DNA from: Rhodothermus marinus
GTDB taxonomy: Bacteria; Bacteroidota; Rhodothermia; Rhodothermales; Rhodothermaceae
Assembly: GCF_009936275.1 (NCBI RefSeq)
Contig: NZ_AP019797.1
Location: 549,501-613,500 of the forward strand
Reading direction: 5' to 3'
DNA length: 64,000 nucleotides
Both the position numbers and the translations under genes were made by a program. Shown here piece by piece: positions 1 to 11,608 of the stretch. Positions within the stretch are counted from its first letter, which is position 1. Every line of letters begins with the position of its first letter. Under the pieces are notes generated by a model, which saw nothing but the letters and a program-made list of their open reading frames with translations, had not been told where the DNA came from and ran no database searches.

Positions 1-1
1 T

Positions 2-127
2 CCGGACGTAACCCTCGAAGGGGTGCTGACCGTCACCGACAGTGCCGCGTTCATGCGAATGCTCCGCCGGGGCGTCGGACGCCACACCAGCTTCGGCTAC
101 GGCATGCTCAAGCTCCGCCGGGCCTGA
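2..127 (+). CDS. cas6e: Cas6e (CasE) crRNA endonuclease, C-terminal end only
   Basis: The window opens inside this gene; 41 codons and the TGA stop are visible. Cas6e cuts the type I-E pre-crRNA inside each repeat hairpin and stays bound to the crRNA in Cascade. The visible tail holds the glycine-rich GRHTSFGYGMLKLRR segment typical of the second RAMP-like fold of Cas6e. It lies 17 bp upstream of cas1, the usual cas6e-cas1-cas2 order. The catalytic residues are outside the window. The assignment rests on the motif plus position. Confidence 0.85.
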   Translation, partial: PDVTLEGVLTVTDSAAFMRMLRRGVGRHTSFGYGMLKLRRA

Positions 128-144
128 AGAGGAGAAATGCGCTC

Positions 145-1038
145 ATGGTTTTCAAAGGACGCCTCGGACTCGAATCGGCGCGGGTGCCGCAGGCCGACCG
201 GCACGGACTGCTGTGGCTGGAGCGGGGCCGCCTGAGCGCCGAAGACGGAACGCTGGTGTTCACCACGGCCGGTACCGATCGGCTGGCCGCCGGCACCTAC
301 GACATTCCGCTGCAGCAGGTCTCCAACATCCTGCTCGGACCGGGCACCGTCGTCAGCCACGATGCGCTGCGCCTGCTGGCCCGTCAGCAGACCGGGTTGC
401 TGGCGGTCGGCTCCGGTGGGGTACGGCTTTATGCCGTCAGCATGCCGTTTGGCCCCGACCGTTCGGAGCGAGCACGTCGGCATGCCCGTCTCTGGGCCGA
501 CGAAACGCGTCGGCTGGAGGTGGCCCGTGCCATGTACGCCATTCGGCTGGGCGGAGCGTTGCCACCGTACATTCAGGATCTGGACACGCTGCGCGGAATC
601 GAAGGGGCACGCGTCAAAGAAAGCTATCGGCAGCTTGCGCGGCAGTTCGGCATTGACTGGCGGGGCCGTCGGTACGATCGCCAGCATCCTGAACTCAACG
701 ATCTGGTCAACAACGCGATCAACCATGCAGCCGTTGCCGTTTACGCGGCCGCCCGGATTGCCGTGGCCGTAACCGGCACCATCCCACAGCTCGGCTTCAT
801 CCATGAGGCCTCCGGCCATGCCTTTGCGCTGGACATTGCCGATCTGTTTCGAACCACGGTCACCGTACCGGTGGCCTTTCGTGCGGTGCGGCAGTTCATC
901 ACGGAGGGCGGGCGCGACATCGAATCGGTGACCCGGACGCTGGCCGGGCGCACGCTGCGGGACGAGGAGGTCATTCCACGCATGATTGACTACATCAAGG
1001 AACTGATCGATGGCCATGACGATCGCCGTGACCCGTAA
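145..1038 (+). CDS. cas1: Cas1, type I-E adaptation integrase
   Basis: Cas1 (297 aa, normal for Cas1e) forms the Cas1-Cas2 integrase that inserts new spacers at the leader end. The expected metal-binding residues are in place: E153 in a GIEGARVKE segment, H220 in LGFIHEASGH, and D230 and D233 in ALDIADLF, matching E141, H208, D218 and D221 of E. coli Cas1. The ATG at 145 is preceded by a purine-rich GAAGAGGAGA ribosome binding site. cas2 overlaps its 3' end by 29 bp, so the two are translationally coupled. Nothing suggests inactivation. Confidence 0.97.
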   Translation: MVFKGRLGLESARVPQADRHGLLWLERGRLSAEDGTLVFTTAGTDRLAAGTYDIPLQQVSNILLGPGTVVSHDALRLLARQQTGLLAVGSGGVRLYAVSMPFGPDRSERARRHARLWADETRRLEVARAMYAIRLGGALPPYIQDLDTLRGIEGARVKESYRQLARQFGIDWRGRRYDRQHPELNDLVNNAINHAAVAVYAAARIAVAVTGTIPQLGFIHEASGHAFALDIADLFRTTVTVPVAFRAVRQFITEGGRDIESVTRTLAGRTLRDEEVIPRMIDYIKELIDGHDDRRDP

Positions 1039-1438
1039 CACGCCTGGCCGCTTTCGGGGCTTTCTGGCTTCCTGCATGCTGGAAATAGCACCGGGCGTGT
1101 ATGTGGCGCCCCGGATGCCCCGGGATGTGCGTGAGCGGGTCTGGCAGGTCCTGCTGTCCTGGGCCGAGTTGATTCCGCCAGATGGGGGTGTGGTGCTGCT
1201 CTGGCGCAATCGCAAAGCGCCTTCTGGTCTGGATATGCGGCTATTGGGCTGGCCCAAAAAGGAGCTGGTGGAGTACGAAGGATTGTGGCTGGCGTGGCGT
1301 GGGTTGACGGCGGCGCACGACGTGGAGGAGCTTGCTCGACTGGTGGAGGCCGAGGAGCCGCCGCTTGAGGCGGGAGATCCGATCCTGCGGCTGGTGGAAA
1401 GACCGGACCTGGACGAAGAGGAGGGATCGTCTCTCTAA
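1010..1438 (+). CDS. cas2: Cas2, type I-E, with a C-terminal extension
   Basis: This 142-aa protein is the partner of Cas1. The N-terminus (MAMTIAVTRNTPGRFRG) aligns with E. coli Cas2e (MSMLVVVTENVPPRLRG), supporting the ATG at 1010, which has AAGGAA seven bases upstream; an in-frame ATG at 1016 is the alternative. E. coli Cas2e is about 94 aa, so this one has roughly 45 extra residues, acidic and ending in DLDEEEGSSL. This is not the known DnaQ fusion, and its role is unknown. The gene ends 51 bp before the first CRISPR repeat, so part of a functional leader could overlap it. Confidence 0.93.
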   Translation: MAMTIAVTRNTPGRFRGFLASCMLEIAPGVYVAPRMPRDVRERVWQVLLSWAELIPPDGGVVLLWRNRKAPSGLDMRLLGWPKKELVEYEGLWLAWRGLTAAHDVEELARLVEAEEPPLEAGDPILRLVERPDLDEEEGSSL

Positions 1439-1489
1439 TCAATCCTTAATTGTCCTTTTTTTGCCGCGGTTATGCCATAATGGCATAGA
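1439..1489 (+). promoter_or_regulatory. CRISPR leader of array 1
   Basis: This AT-rich stretch lies between the cas2 stop and the first repeat, where type I-E leaders carry the array promoter and the Cas1-Cas2 docking site. It contains a T7 run and a perfect inverted repeat: TATGCCA at 1471-1477 and TGGCATA at 1481-1487, separated by TAA, ending two bases before the first repeat. The leader is short, so upstream cas2 sequence may contribute. Repeat orientation (as in E. coli) and the cas position both put the leader on this side. The function of the palindrome is not known. Confidence 0.7.
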
Positions 1490-3774
1490 GGTGTCCCCGC
1501 ACCCGCGGGGATAGTCCCCGCCTTCCTCCACCCCGTTGACGAGCGCCTCGGGTGTCCCCGCACCCGCGGGGATAGTCCTTCGGTTCGGCTATCACTTCAG
1601 CTGACAAGCGGGGTGTCCCCGCACCCGCGGGGATAGTCCCTCCCGGTAACCGCCGCGATAGTAACGCTTCCTGGTGTCCCCGCACCCGCGGGGATAGTCC
1701 CGTGAGCCGCCAGGGCGAAGTGCCCTGGCGCTTGGTGTCCCCGCACCCGCGGGGATAGTCCCTGCTCGGCCGGATGCGGAACGACAACGGGCGGGGTGTC
1801 CCCGCACCCGCGGGGATAGTCCCTTCTCACTTGTGATCACCGACGTTTTGCCGGGGGTGTCCCCGCACCCGCGGGGATAGTCCTATCCCCGCTGTCGGCG
1901 CGCAATTCATCTGAGTGGTGTCCCCGCACCCGCGGGGATAGTCCCTGCGCCGCCGGTGGTCGATCGGAGACGGCCAGGGTGTCCCCGCACCCGCGGGGAT
2001 AGTCCCTCATCTTTCACGGCCGGTTGCGGATCGGCCGGGGTGTCCCCGCACCCGCGGGGATAGTCCCGGCACGGAGATCACGCAGACGTCCACCAAGCTG
2101 GTGTCCCCGCACCCGCGGGGATAGTCCCAAAGCCACTGGCTCGCTCTGGGTGACGATCCAGGTGTCCCCGCACCCGCGGGGATAGTCCCTTAGTCCGAAT
2201 CTAAATAACCGTTGCGGAAATGGTGTCCCCGCACCCGCGGGGATAGTCCCTTGTCGAGCGGATCGGTCTCAACGTAGGTGGCGGTGTCCCCGCACCCGCG
2301 GGGATAGTCCCCGCCGTCTCACCGGCGACGATGCGCCGGGCCGGGTGTCCCCGCACCCGCGGGGATAGTCCCCGGCGGCGCGGGTGATCCACTGCTCCCC
2401 CGGAGGTGTCCCCGCACCCGCGGGGATAGTCCCTTGAGTTTCACCGCCGACTCTTTCCGTTCGGCGGTGTCCCCGCACCCGCGGGGATAGTCCCAACCCG
2501 GCCGCGTCACTCGGAAGGGCGCGGAAGGTGTCCCCGCACCCGCGGGGATAGTCCCCAAGTGCTTTCCGCCGGAAGTGTTGGGGCGGCGGTGTCCCCGCAC
2601 CCGCGGGGATAGTCCTTGTGATGTTGTTCCGCCCAAGCCGCTGCAGCCGGTGTCCCCGCACCCGCGGGGATAGTCCCAAACGGTGGCAAGAGTATTGCAC
2701 CGGAGAGGAGGTGTCCCCGCACCCGCGGGGATAGTCCCAAAACGGAGGCGGAACCGTGAAGGTCGTAGCAGGTGTCCCCGCACCCGCGGGGATAGTCCTC
2801 TCACCAGCACAAGGAGTGATGCCGTCTGAAAGGTGTCCCCGCACCCGCGGGGATAGTCCTTTTTGCGGGTGACGGCACCGCCTACGATATTGGGTGTCCC
2901 CGCACCCGCGGGGATAGTCCTTCACAAAATCTTTACACGTCCGTGCGGGTCCCGGTGTCCCCGCACCCGCGGGGATAGTCCCAACCCGGCCGCGTCACTC
3001 GGAAGGGCGCGGAAGGTGTCCCCGCACCCGCGGGGATAGTCCCCAAGTGCTTTCCGCCGGAAGTGTTGGGGCGGCGGTGTCCCCGCACCCGCGGGGATAG
3101 TCCTTGTGATGTTGTTCCGCCCAAGCCGCTGCAGCCGGTGTCCCCGCACCCGCGGGGATAGTCCCAAACGGTGGCAAGAGTATTGCACCGGAGAGGAGGT
3201 GTCCCCGCACCCGCGGGGATAGTCCCAAAACGGAGGCGGAACCGTGAAGGTCGTAGCAGGTGTCCCCGCACCCGCGGGGATAGTCCCCTGACCGTGCCCC
3301 TGGACCGAGAGGACTACGAGGTGTCCCCGCACCCGCGGGGATAGTCCCCGATCTGGCTCCGGCGCCCGAGCGGCTTCAAGGGTGTCCCCGCACCCGCGGG
3401 GATAGTCCCTTCCCGCGCTTCCTACCACAGGCTTCGTCACGGGTGTCCCCGCACCCGCGGGGATAGTCCTCAGAGCCATCTTCGCCTACTGTTTTGTTGG
3501 TGGGTGTCCCCGCACCCGCGGGGATAGTCCCAAGCAGGCTGTTTACAGGCAATACTTGAAGGCGGTGTCCCCGCACCCGCGGGGATAGTCCTCATTCAGG
3601 ATATCATAAAATCCACCTATGACTGGTGTCCCCGCACCCGCGGGGATAGTCCTTACCTTCAATCGGCACCCTTCTTTTGGACGCCGGTGTCCCCGCACCC
3701 GCGGGGATAGTCCCTTTCTGGAGCACGACGAGCTGCTCGGCGAGCGGGTGTCCCCGCACCCGCGGGGATAGTCC
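1490..3774 (+). CRISPR. CRISPR array 1, type I-E, 38 repeats and 37 spacers
   Basis: A 28-nt repeat beginning GGTGTCCCCGCACC and ending GCGGGGATAGTCC recurs at an exact 61-bp period, leaving 33-nt spacer slots. The repeat contains the stem CCCCGC/GCGGGG expected for Cas6e recognition. The first base of every spacer slot is C or T, so the true repeat is probably 29 nt with a PAM-derived last base. Five consecutive spacers occur twice (2494-2770 and 2982-3258), giving 32 different spacers. The last repeat (3747-3774) is not degenerate, unusual for an array end, and is followed at once by a SHOCT gene fragment. Confidence 0.99.
2466..3258 (+). repeat. Duplicated block of five spacers within array 1
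   Basis: The five repeat-spacer units at 2466-2770 reappear, identical by eye, at 2954-3258, an offset of 488 bp or eight units. Three different spacers (units starting 2771, 2832 and 2893) lie between the copies. The units just before the two blocks differ, so the duplicated segment is bounded at 2466 and 2954. An eight-unit tandem duplication followed by loss of three units would give this pattern. Confidence 0.95.
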
Positions 3775-3776
3775 CG

Positions 3777-3833
3777 ACGGAGGAGTATGAAGAGCGCCGA
3801 CGTGTGCTGGAGCGGGATCGTCAGGGATTCTGA
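3777..3833 (+). pseudogene. 3' fragment of a SHOCT-domain gene
   Basis: Eighteen codons followed by TGA read [18 protein letters not shown], the end of a SHOCT (short C-terminal) domain. They start two bases after the last repeat of array 1, with no start codon. The matching 5' part sits at the far end of the island next to array 2, where the protein reads STEEYEERRRI before running into a repeat. Joining the two ends would restore a SHOCT protein of about 90 aa. The fragment overlaps the end of the convergent membrane-protein gene by 13 bp, as natural neighbours often do. Confidence 0.85.
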
Positions 3834-4498
3834 CGTTGGGCGCGCCGTTCAACCAGCATGCCGACGAGCGGAGGCACCCAGCAGAGGTTGGCCGCAATGG
3901 TCTCCAGTGCGGTATACACCTGTGTTGTGGGACTGAAGCCCAGCAGGCGTGCGCCCAGCAGACCTACGGGCACCAGGAGAATCACCAGGAGACTGGAGAG
4001 CATGACAGGATGGGTAAAGTAGGTGCTCAGGGTCTCTCTGGTAGAACCCGTACGTCGCCGTAGATACACGAAGCCGGCAATGTTGGCACCAAGCTGATCG
4101 CTCATGGCATAGAAAAAAGGAATGTAAAACCCCTCAACGCCATATACATCTATCCCTGCCGCACGACTTCCCCAGTCAATGATCCAGGGTACGACCATGC
4201 CTATCGCTTTGCCCCATCCATAGGCCTGCGCCATGGAGAAGGCCTGCTGTTGCAGGCGTTTCTTCAGGGCAAAGAGGCCTTCAAAGATGCTTTCGCCCTC
4301 GCCGGCCAGCGTGCGCACAATCCACTGACCGACGGCGCTTCGCTCCATGCCCTGGACGTCAAAGAACCAGCCCACCACCAGGCTGAGGACATATCCCGGC
4401 ACGGTATAACGGAGGAGTTCATCAAACTCCTCGCCTTCCAGGAGTTCTTCAAGTTCTTCTTCCTGGATCTCTTTTTCGTGTTGCCGTTTATCGGACAT
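3821..4498 (-). CDS. Small integral membrane protein of unknown function
   Basis: The start was set at the ATG at 4498 ([10 protein letters not shown]), four bases after the upstream ATPase stop, giving 225 aa; a longer reading would overlap the ATPase gene. The first 25 residues are strongly acidic (runs of E and D). Hydrophobic segments follow near residues 30-45, 100-115, 135-150, 165-190 and 200-215. No family was recognised and no catalytic motif is evident. Its close coupling to the P-type ATPase suggests an accessory role in metal handling, which is inference only. Confidence 0.7.
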   Translation of the reverse strand: MSDKRQHEKEIQEEELEELLEGEEFDELLRYTVPGYVLSLVVGWFFDVQGMERSAVGQWIVRTLAGEGESIFEGLFALKKRLQQQAFSMAQAYGWGKAIGMVVPWIIDWGSRAAGIDVYGVEGFYIPFFYAMSDQLGANIAGFVYLRRRTGSTRETLSTYFTHPVMLSSLLVILLVPVGLLGARLLGFSPTTQVYTALETIAANLCWVPPLVGMLVERRAQRQNP

Positions 4499-4502
4499 GG
4501 GA

Positions 4503-6935
<2,433 letters not shown>

Positions 6936-6949
6936 GCCACCTCCTTGGA

Positions 6950-7291
6950 TTATACGGCAGAAGGTCCACGTTCCCCCGTTGAGATACGTATGGCATCTTC
7001 TACGGGATAGATGTAGATCTTGCCATCGCCCCGTAAGCCGGTGTGGGCCTTTTCCTGAATAATCTGGACGACCTCTTCAACCAGCTCGTCCAGGCAAACA
7101 ATCTCTAATTTGACCCCGGGTACGTAGTCCACGAGATCTTCGACGATGCGATGGGGTTCATTCTCGGCCCTGCCGCGGCCGAATCCGCGGGTATCGATAA
7201 CCGTGACGCCGGTGAGGGTGTCCAGCTTGCGTAGTGCGAGGGTTACGGCACTGAGCTTGTGGCGTTTGATGTAGGCGTGTATGGCTTTCAT
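6950..7291 (-). CDS. PII-like signalling protein in a metal-efflux operon
   Basis: This 113-aa protein has the size and pattern of the GlnB/GlnK family: [21 protein letters not shown], then [17 protein letters not shown] and [20 protein letters not shown], which match the beta1-B-loop-C-loop layout. The central T-loop is short and lacks the uridylylated Tyr region of true GlnB. Divergent PII proteins encoded beside heavy-metal RND pumps are a known subgroup, so it more likely senses or regulates metal efflux than nitrogen. It lies 16 bp after the CusA-type gene and 14 bp before the ATPase gene, inside one operon. The ligand is unknown. Confidence 0.85.
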   Translation of the reverse strand: MKAIHAYIKRHKLSAVTLALRKLDTLTGVTVIDTRGFGRGRAENEPHRIVEDLVDYVPGVKLEIVCLDELVEEVVQIIQEKAHTGLRGDGKIYIYPVEDAIRISTGERGPSAV

Positions 7292-7306
7292 GGTGCTTGG
7301 GGTGGT

Positions 7307-10300
7307 TTAGAGAGCTTCGGGTTCAATGGCGAACCACTTGTAGAGTGCAGGGAGAACCAGCAGGGTCAGGATCGTGGACGTAACGAGTCCGCCGATGACG
7401 ACCGTAGCCAGCGGGCGCTGCACTTCGCTCCCGGTCCCGGTGGCCAGCAGCGGGATCAGGCCCAGGGAGGTGGTAAGGGCCGTCATAAGTACCGGACGCA
7501 GACGAAGCAGTGCGCCTTCAATGGAGGCCTCATCTATCGGGATGCCGTCGCGAACGAGCTTGTTCAGGTAGGTAACCAGTACCATACCATTTTCCAGGGC
7601 AATACCGAAAAGGGCAATGAACCCCACCGAGGCGGGCACGGAGAGGTTCTGCCCGGTCAGTGCCAGGGCCACAATGCCTCCCACGAGGGCCAGCGGAATA
7701 TTCAGCAGAATAAGAAGCGAGTTCTTGAGCGAATTAAAGCTGGAGTAGAGCAGGATAAAGATCAGCAGCAGCGTGATAGGTATGACGACCATCAGCCGCT
7801 TGTTGGCCTCCTGCTGCAGGCGGAACTGGCCGCCCCACGTTACATAGTACCCCGGCGGCAGATCAACCTGTGCGTCGATGGCCTGCTGGGCTTCCTGAAC
7901 GAAGGTGCCGATATCGCGGCCGACCACGTTTGCCTGAATGGTGATAAACCGCTGGTTGTTCTCACGGGTAATCTGCCGGGGGCCCACAATTTCCTCAATG
8001 AGGGCGACTTCTTCCAGGGGAATGCGCAGACGCTCGTTCTCGGGAGAGGGAATAAGCAGATTCCGCACGTCCTCCACCGTCGTGCGATGTTCGGGGGTAT
8101 ACCGCACGTAGATATCAAACCGCCGCACGCCTTCGAAGATCTGCCCGGCTTCTTCACCGCCAATGGCCGCACGTACCGTGCGCTGCACATCCTCTACGTT
8201 CAGCCCGTAGCGGGCGATGGCCTCACGGTCCACACGGATGCGGAGCTGAGGTTTTCCGGCAATCTGGTCCGGCTGTACGTCGGCCGCGCCTCGTACCCGC
8301 TGGACCACCGCGGCGATTTCGTCAGCTTTTTCTTTGAGGGTTTGAAGATCCTCGCCAAAGAGTTTGATGGCCAGTTCGGCGCGTACGCCTTCCAGGAGTT
8401 CATCCACCGTCATCTGGATGGGCTGGGTGAAGTTGGTCAGTACCCCCGGAATTTCTCCGAGCGATTGCCGTATGAGCACTTCCAGTTCTTCCTGCGTATC
8501 CACACGCCACTCGTCACGGGGTTTGAGCAAGATGTACATCTCGGCGCTGTTGATGGGGTCGGTATGGGCGCCCACTTCACCTCGCCCGATGCGTGTAACC
8601 GTACCGGTTACCTCAGGGATCTGCATCACCTTACGCTCTACCCGGAGGGCCATTTCTTTGGCCGCCTCCAGGGAAATGGAAGGCGCCATGGTGAGCCGGA
8701 GGACCATGGTCCCTTCCTGCAGGGTAGGGGTAAATTCCGAGCCCAGGAAGGGAAAAACGGAAGCTCCTACGACCAGCAATCCAGCGGCAAGCATCACGGC
8801 CTTTTTGCGGTGATGGACGAAGTAGGTTACCACGGGACGATAGGCCTCCATCATGCGCGTGAGGATACGCTCGGCAAGCGGAGGGCGCGTGCGCTCCTTT
8901 CGTGGACGTTTCATGAGCAAACTGGAGAGGGTGGGGGCCAGCAAGAGCGCAAAGAGGAGGGAGCCGAACATGGCCATGGCCGTCGTGTAGGCCAGCGGGC
9001 GAAACGTCTTACCCTCGACGCCCTGCAGGGTAAACAGCGGAAGAAATACGATCACGATGATGGAGATGGCAAAGACGATGGGCCGTGCCACTTCCATACA
9101 GGCCCGGGCAATCACGTGCAGACGGGGTTCATCGGGATCGGCGGTGCGGAGCAGACGGTCGACGTTTTCAATCATGACAATGGTGCCGTCGACCATCATA
9201 CCGATGGCAATGGCCAGGCCGCCCAGCGACATGAGGTTGGCCGATATACCGAAGTGTTTCATGCCCAGTGTGGCAAACAGGACAGAAAAGGGAATGGAGA
9301 GGGCAACCACCACACTGGGACGCCAGCTTCCCAGGAAGGCCACCAGTACCAGAATAACCAGCAGAATCCCCTGAATCAGCGCACTGGTTACCGTATGAAC
9401 GGCGGCCTGTACCAGGGTCTTCTGCTCGTAGTAGGGCACGATACGGACCCCCTCCGGAAGCATTTTGTTGATTTCTGCCAGTCGCTGTTCTACCCGCCCG
9501 ATAACCGTGGAAGCATTGCTCCCGTAGAGTTTAATCACCATGCCCGCAACCACTTCCCCGAGACCGTTGCGGGTCTGCACCCCGCGGCGAATGGCCCCTC
9601 CGATGCGTACATCGGCCACATCGTGGAGGTAGATGGGGGTGCCGTCAACCGTCTTGATGACGATGTTTCTGAGATCGTTCACCCCGGTGGCCAGCCCCAC
9701 CGACCGGACGATGAATTCTTCATCGTTCTTTTCAAGGAACTGGGCCCCAACGTTCAGATTGTTGGCTTCAATGCGCTCAATAATCTCGTTGATGGTCAGA
9801 TTGTATTTGAGAAGGGCTTCGGGATCCACGTTCACGTGGAACTGTTTCTCAAACCCCCCGATACCCAACACTTCGGTAACGCCCGGGACGGTCTGCAGGT
9901 GGTATTTGATCAGCCAGTCCTGAATGGTACGCAGCTCCGTAAGGGAGTACTTTCCCGTGGTGTCGTCCAGGTAGTAAAACAGGATGAGGCCCATGCCGGT
10001 GGAAATAGGACCGAGCTGGGGCGTACCAAAGCCCTCGGGAATCTCGGCACGCACTTCCTGCAGGCGTTCGTTGACCAGCTGCCGGGCAAAGTAGATATCC
10101 GTACCATCTTTGAAGTAAATGTTGACGACCGACAGGCCGAAGTTGGAGATGGAACGGATGCGTTCCACGTCTGGCAGGCCGTTCATGGCGGCCTCGATGG
10201 GATAGGTTACGTATTGCTCTACTTCCTGTGGGGCAAGCCCTTCCGTAACGGTAAATACCTGGACCAGGGAAGGAGAGACATCCGGAAAGGCATCGACGGG

Positions 10301-10399
10301 CAGCGTGGTATAGCTGTAGTAACCCGCCCCCATGATAAGGGCGCCCAGCACGAGCATGAGCAGGCGGTTACGGAGCGTAAATTGAATCAGCTTGTTCAT
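7307..10399 (-). CDS. cusA: CusA/CzcA-type heavy-metal RND efflux pump
   Basis: This 1030-aa inner-membrane RND transporter drives proton-coupled metal export across both membranes with the adaptor and outer-membrane genes upstream. The N-terminal signature is present (LIQFTLRNRLLML, then DAFPDVSPSLVQVFT), with large periplasmic loops and twelve expected helices. Helix 4 reads AIGMMVDGTIVMIEN (D404 is the VDG aspartate). The A-x-G-x3-D-x6-EN pattern is that given for the monovalent Cu/Ag (HME4) class, so copper or silver is the likely substrate. It ends in ALYKWFAIEPEAL. Order on the minus strand is cusC-cusB-cusA-PII-ATPase. Confidence 0.95.
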   Translation of the reverse strand: MNKLIQFTLRNRLLMLVLGALIMGAGYYSYTTLPVDAFPDVSPSLVQVFTVTEGLAPQEVEQYVTYPIEAAMNGLPDVERIRSISNFGLSVVNIYFKDGTDIYFARQLVNERLQEVRAEIPEGFGTPQLGPISTGMGLILFYYLDDTTGKYSLTELRTIQDWLIKYHLQTVPGVTEVLGIGGFEKQFHVNVDPEALLKYNLTINEIIERIEANNLNVGAQFLEKNDEEFIVRSVGLATGVNDLRNIVIKTVDGTPIYLHDVADVRIGGAIRRGVQTRNGLGEVVAGMVIKLYGSNASTVIGRVEQRLAEINKMLPEGVRIVPYYEQKTLVQAAVHTVTSALIQGILLVILVLVAFLGSWRPSVVVALSIPFSVLFATLGMKHFGISANLMSLGGLAIAIGMMVDGTIVMIENVDRLLRTADPDEPRLHVIARACMEVARPIVFAISIIVIVFLPLFTLQGVEGKTFRPLAYTTAMAMFGSLLFALLLAPTLSSLLMKRPRKERTRPPLAERILTRMMEAYRPVVTYFVHHRKKAVMLAAGLLVVGASVFPFLGSEFTPTLQEGTMVLRLTMAPSISLEAAKEMALRVERKVMQIPEVTGTVTRIGRGEVGAHTDPINSAEMYILLKPRDEWRVDTQEELEVLIRQSLGEIPGVLTNFTQPIQMTVDELLEGVRAELAIKLFGEDLQTLKEKADEIAAVVQRVRGAADVQPDQIAGKPQLRIRVDREAIARYGLNVEDVQRTVRAAIGGEEAGQIFEGVRRFDIYVRYTPEHRTTVEDVRNLLIPSPENERLRIPLEEVALIEEIVGPRQITRENNQRFITIQANVVGRDIGTFVQEAQQAIDAQVDLPPGYYVTWGGQFRLQQEANKRLMVVIPITLLLIFILLYSSFNSLKNSLLILLNIPLALVGGIVALALTGQNLSVPASVGFIALFGIALENGMVLVTYLNKLVRDGIPIDEASIEGALLRLRPVLMTALTTSLGLIPLLATGTGSEVQRPLATVVIGGLVTSTILTLLVLPALYKWFAIEPEAL

Positions 10400-10429
10400 G
10401 GCAGTTTCTCAGTCGTTTAGCGGGGACTC

Positions 10430-11602
10430 TTAATGACCGTGGCCTTCTTCCATCTCGCTTTTCTCCAGTTCGGCACGTAAGACAAACCCACCCTTTCGTA
10501 CATACACATCCCCGGGGCGCAGGCCACCCGTAAGCTGTACCAAGGTGTCGTTTTCCAGGCCTATGGTTACCGGTACGGGTTTGAATCCCTCGCCGGTATA
10601 CACGAACACGACCGGCTGCTCATTCATGTAGAGGATAGCCGTCTTGGGTACCACAATGTCCGCCTGAATGCTACCCACCTCGATCTGGCCCGTCACGAAC
10701 GTTCCGGGTTTGTACAGTCCCTCCGGATTACGTACGACGGCCCGGGCAATGGCTGTGCGGGTCTCCTCGCCCAGGATGGGACGCACAAAACGAATGCGCG
10801 TCTTGATAACGGGAAGCCCATGACCCAGTTGAATGGTTACGGGCTGACCGGCCTGTATCCTCGGGAGATCGCGGGGATACACACTCAGGTCAATCCACAC
10901 GGTCCGGAGATCGGCAATGGTGAAGGCCACATCGTTGGCCTCAAGCGCTTCCCCGAGGGCAAGATGCCGGTCGACGACAATGCCGGAGAGGGGGGCTCGC
11001 AGTTCGTACCTTGCCAGTTGTTCTTCCGGAAGCTGCGGAAGGCTATCGACATACGCCTGCGAAAAGCCCAGGGCCAGGAGTTTCTGCCGTGCAATCTGCA
11101 GTTCAATGGTGGCTTCGGCCAGTTGCTGCTGGGCTTCCAGGTATTCCTGCTCGGATGCGATATTCTGCCTGAAGAGCCGGGCTTCACGTTCGGCATTGGC
11201 GCGGGCAAGCTTGTAGCGTTCCAGTGCCGCAAGGTAGGCTCCCTGTAGTTCGGCCAGTTCCCTGCTTTCAAGCAGGGCCATGCGTGCCCCCTGCTGAACC
11301 CGGTCGCCCACCGTGTAAAAAGCCTGCTGCACGATACCGGGTACACGGGGGACTACATGCACGAGCCGGTCTTCGTTGACCTTGATCTCGCCGGGTAACG
11401 CCACCGTTACGGTGATCGTGCCGGCGCGGGCCGTATCCAGAACCACCCCGTAGTCCTGAAGGACTTCAAGGGGCAGCGTTACCATTTCTTCGGCATGTTC
11501 GGTCGCTGGGGTGGGGGAGGTTTCGGGTTCATCGCCACATCCGGTCAGGAAGGCGATGGTGAGTACGATGAGGAGTGCAGGGTACCGGTTCATGGCGTTC
11601 AT
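10430..11602 (-). CDS. cusB: RND periplasmic adaptor lipoprotein (CusB-like)
   Basis: This 390-aa membrane-fusion protein connects the RND pump to its outer-membrane channel. The N-terminus is a lipoprotein signal (ALLIVLTIAFLTGCGDEP, lipobox LTGC). A long helical hairpin rich in Ala, Glu and Gln follows at about residues 120-185, flanked by lipoyl-like halves (VVPRVPGIVQQAFYTVGDRV and RAPLSGIVVDRHLALGEA). It ends in EKSEMEEGHGH, a short acidic and His tail that could bind metal. An in-frame ATG three codons downstream is an alternative start. It lies 6 bp after cusC and 30 bp before cusA. Confidence 0.93.
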   Translation of the reverse strand: MNAMNRYPALLIVLTIAFLTGCGDEPETSPTPATEHAEEMVTLPLEVLQDYGVVLDTARAGTITVTVALPGEIKVNEDRLVHVVPRVPGIVQQAFYTVGDRVQQGARMALLESRELAELQGAYLAALERYKLARANAEREARLFRQNIASEQEYLEAQQQLAEATIELQIARQKLLALGFSQAYVDSLPQLPEEQLARYELRAPLSGIVVDRHLALGEALEANDVAFTIADLRTVWIDLSVYPRDLPRIQAGQPVTIQLGHGLPVIKTRIRFVRPILGEETRTAIARAVVRNPEGLYKPGTFVTGQIEVGSIQADIVVPKTAILYMNEQPVVFVYTGEGFKPVPVTIGLENDTLVQLTGGLRPGDVYVRKGGFVLRAELEKSEMEEGHGH

Positions 11603-11608
11603 AGGGTC

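Noticed and set aside
1470-3897. Long minus-strand reading frames through array 1 with repeating SPRVRGH and IPAGAGTP units
   Set aside because: They are translations of the CRISPR repeat, whose 61-bp period cycles through all frames; they are not genes.
7259-10420. A 1053-codon plus-strand open frame opposite cusA
   Set aside because: It is antisense to a clear RND transporter, has no recognisable domain, and reflects codon bias of the real gene.
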